This document shows positions 25,456 to 34,345 of a stretch of DNA of 64,000 nt, in pieces. A model generated the notes under the pieces. That model was not told where the DNA came from. It was given only the letters and a program-made list of their open reading frames with translations, and searched no databases. Each line of letters starts with the position of its first letter. Positions within the stretch are counted from its first letter, which is position 1. The stretch spans positions 38,434-102,433 of the forward strand of contig JAGAUA010000008.1 of assembly GCA_017847885.1 (NCBI GenBank), read 5' to 3'. The position numbers and the translations under genes are program-made. Source of the DNA: Oscillospiraceae bacterium (GTDB lineage Bacteria; Bacillota; Clostridia; Oscillospirales; Ruminococcaceae).

Positions 25456-26469
25456 TTATTTTATTCCGTCGGGATTTTTAACCGTGAAATTCCAGCTGTC
25501 ACGGCACATCTTTGCAATGTCAGCCTTTGCCTCCCAGCCGAAAAGCTCCTTCGCCTTGTCGGTCTTTGCATAGCAGGTCGCAATATCTCCGGGACGGCGG
25601 TCTACGATTTTGTAGTTGACCTTTTTGCCCGAAGCCTCCTCAAAAGCGTGAACTACCTCAAGCACGCTTGTGCCCTTGCCCGTGCCGAGGTTTACAGCTT
25701 CAACGCCCTTGTGTTTAAGCACGTAATCAACTGCGCAGAGGTGTCCCTTTGCAAGGTCAACAACGTGAATGTAGTCTCTCACACCCGTTCCGTCGGGGGT
25801 ATCATAATCGTTGCCGTAAACGCTGAGACAGGGAAGCTTGCCCGAAGCGACCTGCGCAACATACGGCAGAAGATTGTTGGGGATACCGTTGGGGTCCTCG
25901 CCAATGAGACCGCTTTCGTGTGCGCCGATAGGGTTGAAATAACGAAGCAGGGAAACGCTCCACTCGCTGTCAGCCTTTGCGGTATCGGTAAGTATCTGCT
26001 CAATCATGACCTTTGTGTAGCCGTAAGGGTTTGTTGCGGAGGTGGGGTAGGTCTCTATGTAAGGTACGGGATTGTTCATGCCGTAAACGGTTGCGCTGGA
26101 GGAGAACACCATGTTCTTGCAGCCGTTGTCGCGCATTGCCTTGATAAGCTCGATCGTGCCCGAAATGTTGTTGTAGTAATATTCAACGGGCTTTGCGCAG
26201 GACTCGCCCACAGCCTTCAGACCTGCAAAATGGATAACCGCGTCGATCTTGTTTTCCTTGAAGATCTTGCAAGTACCCTCATAATCGAGAATATCGGTCT
26301 GATAGAATTTGAAATCCTTGCCCGTTATCTTCTTAATTCTGTTCAGCGCCTCGGGCTTGGAGTTGGAGAAATTGTCCATCACAACAATATCGTACCCAGC
26401 CTCAAGAAGCTCAACACAAGTGTGGCTTCCGATAAAGCCTGCACCGCCTGTAACAAGAATAGTACTCAT
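25456..26469 (-). CDS. galE: UDP-glucose 4-epimerase
   Basis: A 337-residue SDR enzyme interconverting UDP-glucose and UDP-galactose with bound NAD+, needed for galactose use and for surface glycans. Motifs: VTGGAGFIGSHTCVELL, FSSSATVYG, the catalytic YGYTK, RYFNPIGAH and the C-terminal RPGDIATCYA. Last gene of a probable operon behind an SGNH hydrolase and a DUF4358 lipoprotein. The lacZ gene lies far away at 59.5 kb, so a direct link to lactose use is not shown. Start follows AAAGGACTG. Confidence 0.97.
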   Translation of the reverse strand: MSTILVTGGAGFIGSHTCVELLEAGYDIVVMDNFSNSKPEALNRIKKITGKDFKFYQTDILDYEGTCKIFKENKIDAVIHFAGLKAVGESCAKPVEYYYNNISGTIELIKAMRDNGCKNMVFSSSATVYGMNNPVPYIETYPTSATNPYGYTKVMIEQILTDTAKADSEWSVSLLRYFNPIGAHESGLIGEDPNGIPNNLLPYVAQVASGKLPCLSVYGNDYDTPDGTGVRDYIHVVDLAKGHLCAVDYVLKHKGVEAVNLGTGKGTSVLEVVHAFEEASGKKVNYKIVDRRPGDIATCYAKTDKAKELFGWEAKADIAKMCRDSWNFTVKNPDGIK

Positions 26470-26505
26470 AAAATGTCAGTCCTTTCGTTTTTTATGTAAG
26501 ATTTT

Positions 26506-27024
26506 TTATTGCAGCAAGCCGCTGATTATTTCCTTTGCACGGGCATTGTCCGAGCATATCGCAAGCACGACCCAGTTATCCTTTTCGATGATAACAGCGT
26601 CCTCAAGCTTGTACGCCTCATCGGGGGTGTAATCCTTGTAAAGCGCCGTCTGGCTTTCAAGGCGCTCCCTTACTGCCTCTGCACCCGACTTTGCGCTTTC
26701 GCTGTCGGTAAATTTAAACGCCGCAAGCTCGTCGGGATAAGCTCCGCTTCCGCAGATAAGCACCGACATATCGGCAATTTTGGACGTATCCGTGTTGTAA
26801 AACGCGCCTATGTTGTCAATGCTTTTTTCCACAGCAGAGGGAATTTCTATCTCCGCCGTAACAGCCGATGTAATTGCGGCAGCTGTGATTTCAGCCTTGA
26901 CCTCCGACTCCGTTACGACTTCCGTGTTGCCGACGGTAGCATCAACGGGGACGGATTCCTGTCCGTTTCCGCAGGCTGTAAGCATAGCTGCGGCAAGAAC
27001 GGAAACAAAAATGTATTTTTTCAT
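26506..27024 (-). CDS. DUF4358-type lipoprotein
   Basis: A 172-residue exported lipoprotein: signal peptide KKYIFVSVLAAAML with lipobox L-T-A-C (Cys18), a T/E/V-rich linker to about residue 65, then a globular domain of about 100 residues (FYNTDTSKIADMSVLICGSG, VVLAICSDNARAKEII) that I recognise as the DUF4358 family. No function is known. It lies 18 bp after the SGNH hydrolase gene, so the two envelope proteins are probably co-expressed and may act in the same process. Confidence 0.82.
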   Translation of the reverse strand: MKKYIFVSVLAAAMLTACGNGQESVPVDATVGNTEVVTESEVKAEITAAAITSAVTAEIEIPSAVEKSIDNIGAFYNTDTSKIADMSVLICGSGAYPDELAAFKFTDSESAKSGAEAVRERLESQTALYKDYTPDEAYKLEDAVIIEKDNWVVLAICSDNARAKEIISGLLQ

Positions 27025-27042
27025 AGTGTAGTATTCCTTTCA

Positions 27043-27993
27043 TTATGTATTGGTGCTGCCAACCGTGGTTGCGGCAGCTTCGCTCTCCGAAGCATCGGAC
27101 GCAGCGCTGCTTTCCGATACGGCGGAGGTTTCGGGCGGCACGGGAGTTTCGCCCGTGATAACGGTCTGTAACGTGCTGAGAATAACGGGGTATGCGTAAA
27201 TTTTCAGGTGCAGACCGTCTGTTTCGGCATAATGCTCGCCGAGATAACCCGTTTCGTCACGGAGAAGGGAGAAAATGTCCGCAAAAAGCAGCTCCTTATC
27301 CTCCGCAATTTTTTGAATGTGGGAGTTATACTCCGTTATCTTATCAAGCTTTTCGGGCTTTTCGTCCTCGTGAAGCTTTGTAACGGGTGGGATAGACACA
27401 AGAACGACCCGGGAATTGGGGCATACCCGCTGCAATTCGTCTATAAATTCGGTCATTTTTTCGGACATATAATCCGACTCCAGATAGGACAAGCCGTTTG
27501 TGCCAAGCATAATGCAGATGTAGCTTTTGCCTGCCTTTGCCGCAGCATCATAAACGCTTATTCCGTTTATATCTGTGGTCATTACCGAGGACGGCGTAAG
27601 CCCAGCTTGTGCAAAGACGTTTTCGGGTTTCAGAAATTCATAATTCACAAGACCCGTGGAAATCGAGTCCCCGATAAAGAACACATCGTCAAAGAATTCC
27701 GAATTGTAGAAGAAATCGGGCGATGAATTTATATCGGTAGTTATTTCGGTAACCGTCACTGTTTCGGTTTGCGATACCGCCTCTTGGGTCGTCACCGTAA
27801 CGGGCGCTTCCGTTTCGATAGGAGCAGTATTGCTTCCGATAACGTGGGGAGACTCCGAAGCGGAGCTTTTGTCCGGCAAAACGGGTTTTATAAAATATAT
27901 GCCAAGCAGCACTGCAATAACTGCCGCAAGAATAATAATTGCGGTATTTACAGCTATGTCGGCAGCCGATGCTTTCATATTATTTTGAGCCAT
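27043..27993 (-). CDS. Membrane-anchored SGNH/GDSL hydrolase
   Basis: A 316-residue protein with a short cytosolic N-terminus, one membrane helix (about residues 15-35), an S/T/E-rich linker and an extracellular SGNH domain. The catalytic serine is in FFIGDSISTGL, the oxyanion Asn in MLGTNGLSYL, and the Asp-His pair in DGLHLK. Such domains remove or transfer acetyl groups on surface polysaccharide or peptidoglycan. A C-terminal S/A/E-rich tail of about 30 residues follows. First gene of an operon with DUF4358 and galE; the promoter is at 28032-28060. Confidence 0.88.
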   Translation of the reverse strand: MAQNNMKASAADIAVNTAIIILAAVIAVLLGIYFIKPVLPDKSSASESPHVIGSNTAPIETEAPVTVTTQEAVSQTETVTVTEITTDINSSPDFFYNSEFFDDVFFIGDSISTGLVNYEFLKPENVFAQAGLTPSSVMTTDINGISVYDAAAKAGKSYICIMLGTNGLSYLESDYMSEKMTEFIDELQRVCPNSRVVLVSIPPVTKLHEDEKPEKLDKITEYNSHIQKIAEDKELLFADIFSLLRDETGYLGEHYAETDGLHLKIYAYPVILSTLQTVITGETPVPPETSAVSESSAASDASESEAAATTVGSTNT

Positions 27994-28031
27994 AGAAATA
28001 CCTTTCTTTAAAACAGTTCTGTAACCATATT

Positions 28032-28060
28032 ATTATACAACAATCCTTCTCGTTTTTCAA
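28032..28060 (-). promoter_or_regulatory. Promoter of the SGNH-DUF4358-galE operon
   Basis: Minus-strand TTGAAA (28055-28060), 17-bp spacer, TATAAT (28032-28037). Confidence 0.78.
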
Positions 28061-28197
28061 GCATATTTTTATATTTTCCGACATTTGAATAATACGTATA
28101 ATTTTTGCAATAAATATAATATAAAAAATGTATTTTTATATCCGCAAAATTGTGCTAAAGTATAATGTATACTAATGTAACCATAAGGGGAATTGCA

Positions 28198-29856
28198 ATG
28201 AACCGTAAACATATATGCTTATTAAATGCAGCTGTTTTATTATTATGCTTAACAGCCTGTTCCGATGACGGGAACTCCGATTTGACGGAAACATCGGCTT
28301 CGGAGACTTTGTCGGAAACCGTATCCGTCACCGAGCCCAACATTCCCGAAATGGACACCACGCCAATTACCTTGTCCCTTTACATCGACGGCGCAGAGTC
28401 GGATATGCCCTTTGACGACCGCGTTGCTGCGGAGATAACCAAGCTTACGGGTGTAACCTTGGAAATCACACATTCGGGCGGCGATACAGACCTCGACACC
28501 CTTATCACGTCGGGAAACCTGCCCGACATGATATACGCAGGAGAGCGCACCGAGGAGCTTATCGGCGGCGGTCAGCTTGTTCCGCTTGACGACTATATTT
28601 CGGCATACGGCGGAAATTTTACCGCCCTTTACGGCGAAAATTTTGGCAGCCTGCGTTCGGACGACGGCAAAATATACACCTTTGGTACGGGCGGCTCTTC
28701 CGAGGCTCAATGGACGGCAGAGGGTACATTTCAAGTGCAGTACGCAGTGCTTGAGGAGCTGGGATACCCCGAAATAAACACCCTTGAGCAGCTTGGCGAA
28801 AATCTGAAAAAATATATGGAAAACCACCCGAATACAACGGGACTGCTTTTGTGCGGAAAGCCCAAGCAGCAGTGGTTTGACACCGTCAGCAGCAGGGTGA
28901 ATTACGTGCTTGGCTTGCCCAACGACGGGGAGTTTTTTGTGGACGAGACAACGGGCAAGGCGGCATACAAATGGCTCGACCCGAGAGCAGGGGAGTACGT
29001 TAAGTGGCTCAATCAAATGTACAACGACGGCGTTATCGGCGACGCGTCATTTTCGCTGACCCACGATGAATATGTCAATAAGCTGTCATCGGGAAACGTG
29101 CTTGCAATTGCCGACAAATTTGAAAATTACGAAGCCGCACAAACCACGCTGAGCGAAGCAGGTCAGTATGACAAAACATATTGTCCCCTCGCGGTAACGC
29201 TGGACGGCAGCTCAAAGGTAAGGTTTCTTGCGGAGGGCAGCTATGACGTCCCAGACGGTATTGGCATAACAACAGCCTGCGCAGAGCCCGAGCGTGCGTT
29301 CCGCTTCATGGATTGGTGGTGCGGAGACGAAGCGCAGCGGCTTGTTAATTACGGCGTTGAAACCGTTGACTATGAGTATGACGAAAACGGCAAAATAAAG
29401 CTTACCGACGAGGAACGTGGAGAAGACTATGCCGCGGAAACGGGCGTGGGGCTTTACACCCAGCCTTTCCCCATGAGGGGGCTTACGGAAAGGGACGACA
29501 GCGGCAATTTCTATTCCTCCGCGGTGTACGATGTGACATCGGGCTATAACGACTCCGAACGCGCTGCTCTTGAGGGGTACGGCGTTACGATTTGGGCGGA
29601 TATGTTTCCGCAAAGAAATCAGCTTGAAAGGATAGACCGCAGGCTTGTGAGCCGGCTGGAGATACCTGCCGTAAGCGAAGCAGGAATTTTGTCCGAGACC
29701 CTTGAGGTGTACATCAAAACCGAGGTGCAGAACGCAATAACCGTTCCGCCCGAAGAGTTCGACGCAAAATGGAGCGAGATAACCGAATGGTGCAGAAGCA
29801 ACGGCGCAGAGCAGCTTGAAGCGCTTATTACGGAAATGCTCAAGCAGGATAGATAA
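28198..29856 (+). CDS. Extracellular solute-binding lipoprotein (family 1, LplA-like), orphan
   Basis: A 552-residue lipoprotein with signal peptide and lipobox C-L-T-A-C, a T/E/S-rich linker and a large type 1 sugar/oligosaccharide-binding fold. The segment LITSGNLPDMIYAGE and the late AFRFMDWWCGDEAQRL are typical of LplA/YtcQ-like binding proteins of CUT1 importers. ATG at 28198 follows AAGGGG; the earlier frame start lies in the promoter region (TATAAT at 28161). No permease or ATPase gene is adjacent, so its transporter must be elsewhere or the protein acts as a sensor. Confidence 0.85.
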   Translation: MNRKHICLLNAAVLLLCLTACSDDGNSDLTETSASETLSETVSVTEPNIPEMDTTPITLSLYIDGAESDMPFDDRVAAEITKLTGVTLEITHSGGDTDLDTLITSGNLPDMIYAGERTEELIGGGQLVPLDDYISAYGGNFTALYGENFGSLRSDDGKIYTFGTGGSSEAQWTAEGTFQVQYAVLEELGYPEINTLEQLGENLKKYMENHPNTTGLLLCGKPKQQWFDTVSSRVNYVLGLPNDGEFFVDETTGKAAYKWLDPRAGEYVKWLNQMYNDGVIGDASFSLTHDEYVNKLSSGNVLAIADKFENYEAAQTTLSEAGQYDKTYCPLAVTLDGSSKVRFLAEGSYDVPDGIGITTACAEPERAFRFMDWWCGDEAQRLVNYGVETVDYEYDENGKIKLTDEERGEDYAAETGVGLYTQPFPMRGLTERDDSGNFYSSAVYDVTSGYNDSERAALEGYGVTIWADMFPQRNQLERIDRRLVSRLEIPAVSEAGILSETLEVYIKTEVQNAITVPPEEFDAKWSEITEWCRSNGAEQLEALITEMLKQDR

Positions 29857-29895
29857 CCGAGGGTAATATTTGCCTTACATGGTATAACTTACAGC

Positions 29896-29924
29896 TTGAT
29901 TTTTTGTAACCGATTTGTTATAAT
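29896..29924 (+). promoter_or_regulatory. Promoter upstream of the hairpin array and small peptide
   Basis: TTGATT (29896-29901), 17-bp spacer, TATAAT (29919-29924). Transcription from here would cross the six hairpins and reach the 19-codon gene at 30172. Confidence 0.6.
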
Positions 29925-29948
29925 TAAGTCAATCCGTTACCGATTTGT

Positions 29949-30119
29949 AATACTAATTCTTAATCTCCGTATAGACAAAGTCTATACGGAGAGCCGCCTA
30001 AAAGGCGGCAAGTCAAAACCTGCGGTTTTGACGGAATTAGTATTGAACGGCTTTCCTACGGCTTCGCCGTACCCACCGCAAAGCGGTGGGATCAACCTAT
30101 AGACAATGTCTATAGGTTG
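29949..30119. repeat. Array of six perfect hairpins with three-base loops, partly inside ATACTAAT inverted repeats
   Basis: H1 29965-29991 (12-bp arms, loop AAA), H2 29993-30009 (7 bp, AAA), H3 30012-30032 (9 bp, TGC), H4 30058-30070 (5 bp, TTC), H5 30072-30090 (8 bp, AAA), H6 30093-30119 (12 bp, AAT). H1 and H6 share the core TATAGAC-N3-GTCTATA. H1-H3 are enclosed by AATACTAATTC (29949-29959) and GAATTAGTATT (30034-30044). All arms are perfectly complementary. No T-runs follow the stems, so they are not terminators. Nature unknown. Confidence 0.9.
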
Positions 30120-30171
30120 ATTAGGAAATAGTATAATCTTTTAACGGAAATAATAAAAGGAGGTTGCAAAA

Positions 30172-30231
30172 ATGAACTGCTTCGAGCTTATTACTTTCAT
30201 TCTTAACTGCTTCAAGGGCGGCTGCCGCTAA
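30172..30231 (+). CDS. Small 19-residue cysteine-containing peptide
   Basis: ATG AAC TGC ... CGC TAA encodes MNCFELITFILNCFKGGCR. The ribosome site AAAAGGAGG (30155-30163) is eight bases before ATG, as good as any in the window. The peptide has a hydrophobic core (FELITFILNCF) and a basic, glycine-containing tail with cysteines at positions 3, 13 and 18. It sits between a promoter/hairpin array and a strong terminator, so it appears to be a complete transcription unit. Candidate roles are a signal, a small membrane peptide or a bacteriocin-like product; the convergent neighbour is a MarR-controlled ABC exporter operon. I do not recognise the family. Confidence 0.5.
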   Translation: MNCFELITFILNCFKGGCR

Positions 30232-30290
30232 GCAGAGTGCAGAACTATCTGCCGTACATCAGAGAACAACATTTGATATATAGCAAAAAC

Positions 30291-30324
30291 GGTCACGGAA
30301 AAAGCTTCCGTGACCAATTTTTTT
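30291..30324. terminator. Bidirectional terminator between the small peptide gene and the ABC operon
   Basis: GGTCACGGAA (30291-30300) pairs with TTCCGTGACC (30306-30315), followed by AATTTTTTTAC; the minus strand also has GTTTTTGC after the stem. Confidence 0.9.
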
Positions 30325-30345
30325 ACTTGTTTCCATAGGATAATT

Positions 30346-32166
30346 TTATGCCGAGAACTGTGAGTTGTACAGCGAAGCGTAAAATCCGTTTTGGGATATC
30401 AGCTCATCGTGAGTACCCTGCTCCACAATGTCGCCGTCCTTCATAACAAGGATAAGGTCGGCGTCGCGTATGGTCGACAGACGGTGTGCGATAACAAAGC
30501 TTGTGCGCCCTTTCATAAGGTTGTTCATAGCTTTCTGGATACGTATCTCCGTTCTTGTATCAACAGAGCTTGTCGCCTCGTCAAGAATGAGAATTTTGTT
30601 GTCCGCAAGAATTGCCCTTGCAATGGTAAGAAGCTGCTTCTGACCCTGGGAAATATTGCTTGCTTCCTCGTTAAGCTCCATGTTGTAGCCGCCCGGCAGG
30701 GTGCGTATAAAGTGGTCAACGTGAGCAGCCTTTGCCGCAGCGATTACCTCCTCGTCGGTGGCGTCAAGCTTGCCGTAGCGGATATTTTCCATGATAGTTC
30801 CGTTGAAAAGCCATGTGTCCTGCAAAACCATTCCGAAGGACTCGCGGAGCTTGCTTCTGTTGAACTCGCGGACGTCGTGACCGTCCACCTTTATGCAGCC
30901 GCCCGTTACATCGTAAAATCTCATAAGCAGCTTGACCATGGTGGTCTTGCCTGCACCCGTAGGTCCTACGATAGCAACCGTCTGACCCTTCTTGACCTTT
31001 GCGCTGAAATCGTTGATGATTATCTTTTCGGGGTCGTATCCGAAGTGAACGTTTTCGAACTCCACATTGCCCTCGATGCTGCCTGTATCAACGGGGTTGG
31101 AAGCATTGTTTTCCTCCTCGGGTTCTTCCAGAAATTCAAATACGCGCTCTGCCGCAGCAGCGGTTGACTGAAGCATATTTGAAACCTGCGCAAGCTGGGT
31201 TATGGGCTGGGTGAACTGACGTACATACTGAATAAACGCCTGAATATCGCCAACGGTAATAACGCCCTTTATCGCAAGCCATGCGCCTGCAACAGCTACC
31301 GCAACGTATCCCAAATTGCCGACAAACTGCATTATCGGCTGCATCATGCCCGACAAGAACTGGGACATCATTGCAGATTTGCATAATATCCTGTTGTCGC
31401 GCTCGAAGTCCTCAACAGCCTTTTCCTCGCGGTTGAACGCCTTTATAACAAGGTGACCGCCGTAGACCTCTTCCACCTGACCGTTTACATGACCGAGATA
31501 TTCCTGCTGCTGCTTGAAATATTTCTGCGAGCTTTTTACAACAAGCATGATAAGCGCCATTGATATCGGCAGGATTACCAGCGCGATAAGGGTCATTACC
31601 CAGCTTATTGACAGCATCATAACAAATACGCCGATGATAGTCGTTACCGAGGTTATGAGCTGGGTTATGCTTTGGTTAAGACTCATGCCCAAGGTGTCAA
31701 CGTCGTTGGTTATCCTTGAAAGCACCTCGCCGTGAGTGTTGCTTTCGTAGTATTTCATGGGTATGCGGTGTATTTTTTCGGAAAGCTGCTTGCGCATACG
31801 ATAGGTCATTTTCTGGGAAATGCCCGTCATTATCCAACCCTGTATAAATCCAAACAGCGCGCTTATGAGATACATTCCCAAAAGAATAAGGATTATCCTT
31901 CCTATCTTGCCGAAATCAATACCGTCTCCGCCCCGAATTTTGCTGACAAGACCCGTAAAAATTTCGGTAGTTGCCTTACTCATGACCTTTGGACCTGCAA
32001 TGCCGAATATGGTGCTGCCTATCGCAAATATGCCAACGAAAACCAATGCGATCTTGTACTCCGACATATATCCTGCAAGCTTGCGTACTGTTCCCTTAAA
32101 ATCCTTTGCTTTCTCCACAGGTCCCGGACCGGGACCATGGTGTCCTCTTCCTCCGCGCGGCGGCAT
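30346..32166 (-). CDS. ABC exporter half-transporter, second subunit of a heterodimer
   Basis: A 606-residue fused membrane/ATPase protein. An N-terminal H/G/P-rich stretch is followed by six membrane helices (about residues 30-320) and a nucleotide-binding domain with Walker A GPTGAGKTT, signature NISQGQKQL (SQGQ, a variant of SGGQ), Walker B ILILDEATSSVD and the switch His in VIAHRLSTI. With the gene just upstream it should form a multidrug- or lipid-type heterodimeric exporter like BmrCD/LmrCD. Met at 32166 follows AAAGGAGAG and starts 1 bp after the upstream stop. Last gene of marR-ABC-ABC. Confidence 0.92.
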   Translation of the reverse strand: MPPRGGRGHHGPGPGPVEKAKDFKGTVRKLAGYMSEYKIALVFVGIFAIGSTIFGIAGPKVMSKATTEIFTGLVSKIRGGDGIDFGKIGRIILILLGMYLISALFGFIQGWIMTGISQKMTYRMRKQLSEKIHRIPMKYYESNTHGEVLSRITNDVDTLGMSLNQSITQLITSVTTIIGVFVMMLSISWVMTLIALVILPISMALIMLVVKSSQKYFKQQQEYLGHVNGQVEEVYGGHLVIKAFNREEKAVEDFERDNRILCKSAMMSQFLSGMMQPIMQFVGNLGYVAVAVAGAWLAIKGVITVGDIQAFIQYVRQFTQPITQLAQVSNMLQSTAAAAERVFEFLEEPEEENNASNPVDTGSIEGNVEFENVHFGYDPEKIIINDFSAKVKKGQTVAIVGPTGAGKTTMVKLLMRFYDVTGGCIKVDGHDVREFNRSKLRESFGMVLQDTWLFNGTIMENIRYGKLDATDEEVIAAAKAAHVDHFIRTLPGGYNMELNEEASNISQGQKQLLTIARAILADNKILILDEATSSVDTRTEIRIQKAMNNLMKGRTSFVIAHRLSTIRDADLILVMKDGDIVEQGTHDELISQNGFYASLYNSQFSA

Positions 32167-32167
32167 A

Positions 32168-34345
32168 TCACTCACTCTCCTTTCCCGAATTGCCGTCAAT
32201 GTTCAGCTCCGCTTCCGAAAGCTGGGAGCGTGCTATCTGGCTGTAAACCTCGCAGCTTTTCATAAGCTCGCTGTGAGTGCCGATGCCTGCAACTCTGCCC
32301 TCGTCAAGAACTACTATCTGCTCTGCATGAAGTATCGTGCTTATGCGCTGTGCAACGATAATCACCGTTGAGTCCGCAACCTGTTCCCGAAGCGCATTTC
32401 TCAGCGCAGCGTCCGTCTTGTAGTCCAGCGCAGAAAAGCTGTCGTCGAAAATATATATCTTAGGCTTTTTCACAACTGCACGGGCAATGGAAAGCCGCTG
32501 CTTCTGACCGCCCGAAACGTTGGTGCCGCCTTGGGAAACAGGGGAGTCGTATCTTTCGGGCTTTGCCTCGATAAATTCCTCCGCCTGTGCAATGCGCGCC
32601 GCCTCCGCAAGCTGCTCCTCCGTAGCGTTCTCGCTTCCGAAATGCAGATTTGAGGAGATAGTGCCGCTGAAAAGGACGCCCTTTTGCGGAATAAGCCCAA
32701 TGTTTTCGCGCAGGTAATGCTGTGAAAAATCGCGAATGTCAGTGCCGTCAACGGTTATCTTTCCGTCCGTTACATCGAAAAATCTCGGCAGAAGATTAAT
32801 CAGCGTGGACTTACCGCTGCCCGTACTGCCTATGATAGCTGTGGTCTCACCCGGCTTTGCGGTAAAGCTGACATTGTACAGCACGTTTTCCTCCGAGTCG
32901 CCGTAGCGGAAGGACACGTTGTCGAAAACCACCTTGCCCTCGGTAATACCCGAATTTGCAGCGTTTTCCTTGTCGTTGATGGAAGGCTCGGTGTCAAGCA
33001 CCTCGTTGATACGTGTTGCGGCAACGGCAGCTCTCGGCAGCATAATTGATATCATGGTGAGCATAAGGAACGACATAACTATCTGCATCGTATATGTCAG
33101 GAACGCCATCATGTCGCCAACCTGCATATTGCCGTTGTCAATGCCCTTTGCGCCGAACCATACGATAAGCACGCTTATGCCGTTCATAATAAGGTTCATA
33201 AACGGCATCATTACCGTCATAACGCGGTTGGTGAAAAGCTGGGTCTGCATAAGGTCGGTATTCGCCTTGTCAAAGCGCTTTTCCTCGTACTCCTCGCGGC
33301 TGAATGCCCGTATAACAGGCAAGCCCGTGAGTATCTCGCGCGTAACAAGATTAAGGCGGTCAACAAGCTTCTGCATGATATTGAATTTCGGCATCGCAAC
33401 AACCATGAGTATCATCACGAGCATCAATATCAAGCCAACGGCAACGCCGATTATCCAGCCCATTCCCGTGCCTGTTTTTGCAACCTTGATTATGCCGCCA
33501 ATACCGATTATCGGCGCATACAAAACCATTCTAAGCAGCATAACGATTATCATCTGCACCTGCTGTATATCGTTTGTTGAACGGGTTATCAGCGAGGCTG
33601 TGGAGAATTTGTCCATTTCCGTATTGGAAAATGAAACGACCTTGCGGAAAATCCTTCCGCGGACGTTCATGCCGAACAGCGCGGCGGTGCGTGCGGCAAT
33701 AAAGCCCACTATAATGGAAATGGCCATCATTGCAAGAGCGATACCCAGCATTTTTACTCCCGTCTTGAAAATGTAGGTCATCTGATATTCGTCCATGTCA
33801 ACGCCTTGGGAGATAAGCTCTGCACGGGCAAATTCAACCGCCATCTGGGAAAGCATGATGTCGCTGTATCCGTCAAACTGTCCGTTTATCTTGTCAATGA
33901 CCGCTTCTCTCTGCACCTCGGGCATTGCAAGAAGAGCGTCGGTAACGGTCATTCCGTCGGGAAGCGCAGCCATTCCGCCCTCTCCCGAAAACTGCGACAT
34001 ATCTGCATTGTCAAGGGCGTACACCACCGCAGCAGGATACAAAACTGCGTCCGCGGCATTTTCGCTGTCCTCGGAAATAAGCGAAGCGTTTCCGCCGTCA
34101 TTATTGTAAGAATAATAATTTGCCAGCGTACCGTTTTTGTCGAACATAAGCAGCTTTTCAAAGCTTTTTCCGCTTATTTCGTCTATCGCCGCATTTTCGA
34201 TACCGCCCTGCTGTATTCCCACATCAACGATGTCGGAGGTGTACTGAGGCAGCGCAAGGTCGCACATCGCCTGCAAGATCAGCAGCACCAGAACAACAGG
34301 GACCCATGCCCACGATTTTTGCAGGTATTTGAGAATTTTAATCAT
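32168..34345 (-). CDS. ABC exporter half-transporter, first subunit, with an extracellular insertion
   Basis: A 725-residue half-transporter. The first helix is followed by an unusual hydrophilic insertion of about 130 residues (about 50-180) before helix 2, which would face outside. The nucleotide-binding domain has Walker A GSTGSGKST, signature NVSGGQKQR, Walker B IYIFDDSFSALD (Asp in place of the catalytic Glu) and a Gln instead of the switch His (VAQRIST). So this subunit carries the degenerate site usual in heterodimeric exporters, while its partner carries the active one. It overlaps marR by 8 bp. Confidence 0.92.
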   Translation of the reverse strand: MIKILKYLQKSWAWVPVVLVLLILQAMCDLALPQYTSDIVDVGIQQGGIENAAIDEISGKSFEKLLMFDKNGTLANYYSYNNDGGNASLISEDSENAADAVLYPAAVVYALDNADMSQFSGEGGMAALPDGMTVTDALLAMPEVQREAVIDKINGQFDGYSDIMLSQMAVEFARAELISQGVDMDEYQMTYIFKTGVKMLGIALAMMAISIIVGFIAARTAALFGMNVRGRIFRKVVSFSNTEMDKFSTASLITRSTNDIQQVQMIIVMLLRMVLYAPIIGIGGIIKVAKTGTGMGWIIGVAVGLILMLVMILMVVAMPKFNIMQKLVDRLNLVTREILTGLPVIRAFSREEYEEKRFDKANTDLMQTQLFTNRVMTVMMPFMNLIMNGISVLIVWFGAKGIDNGNMQVGDMMAFLTYTMQIVMSFLMLTMISIMLPRAAVAATRINEVLDTEPSINDKENAANSGITEGKVVFDNVSFRYGDSEENVLYNVSFTAKPGETTAIIGSTGSGKSTLINLLPRFFDVTDGKITVDGTDIRDFSQHYLRENIGLIPQKGVLFSGTISSNLHFGSENATEEQLAEAARIAQAEEFIEAKPERYDSPVSQGGTNVSGGQKQRLSIARAVVKKPKIYIFDDSFSALDYKTDAALRNALREQVADSTVIIVAQRISTILHAEQIVVLDEGRVAGIGTHSELMKSCEVYSQIARSQLSEAELNIDGNSGKESE

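Noticed and set aside
29965..30119. Integron attC sites or retron msr/msd
   Set aside because: No integrase or reverse transcriptase in the window, and the hairpins lack the R-box/L-box pattern and msr/msd layout.
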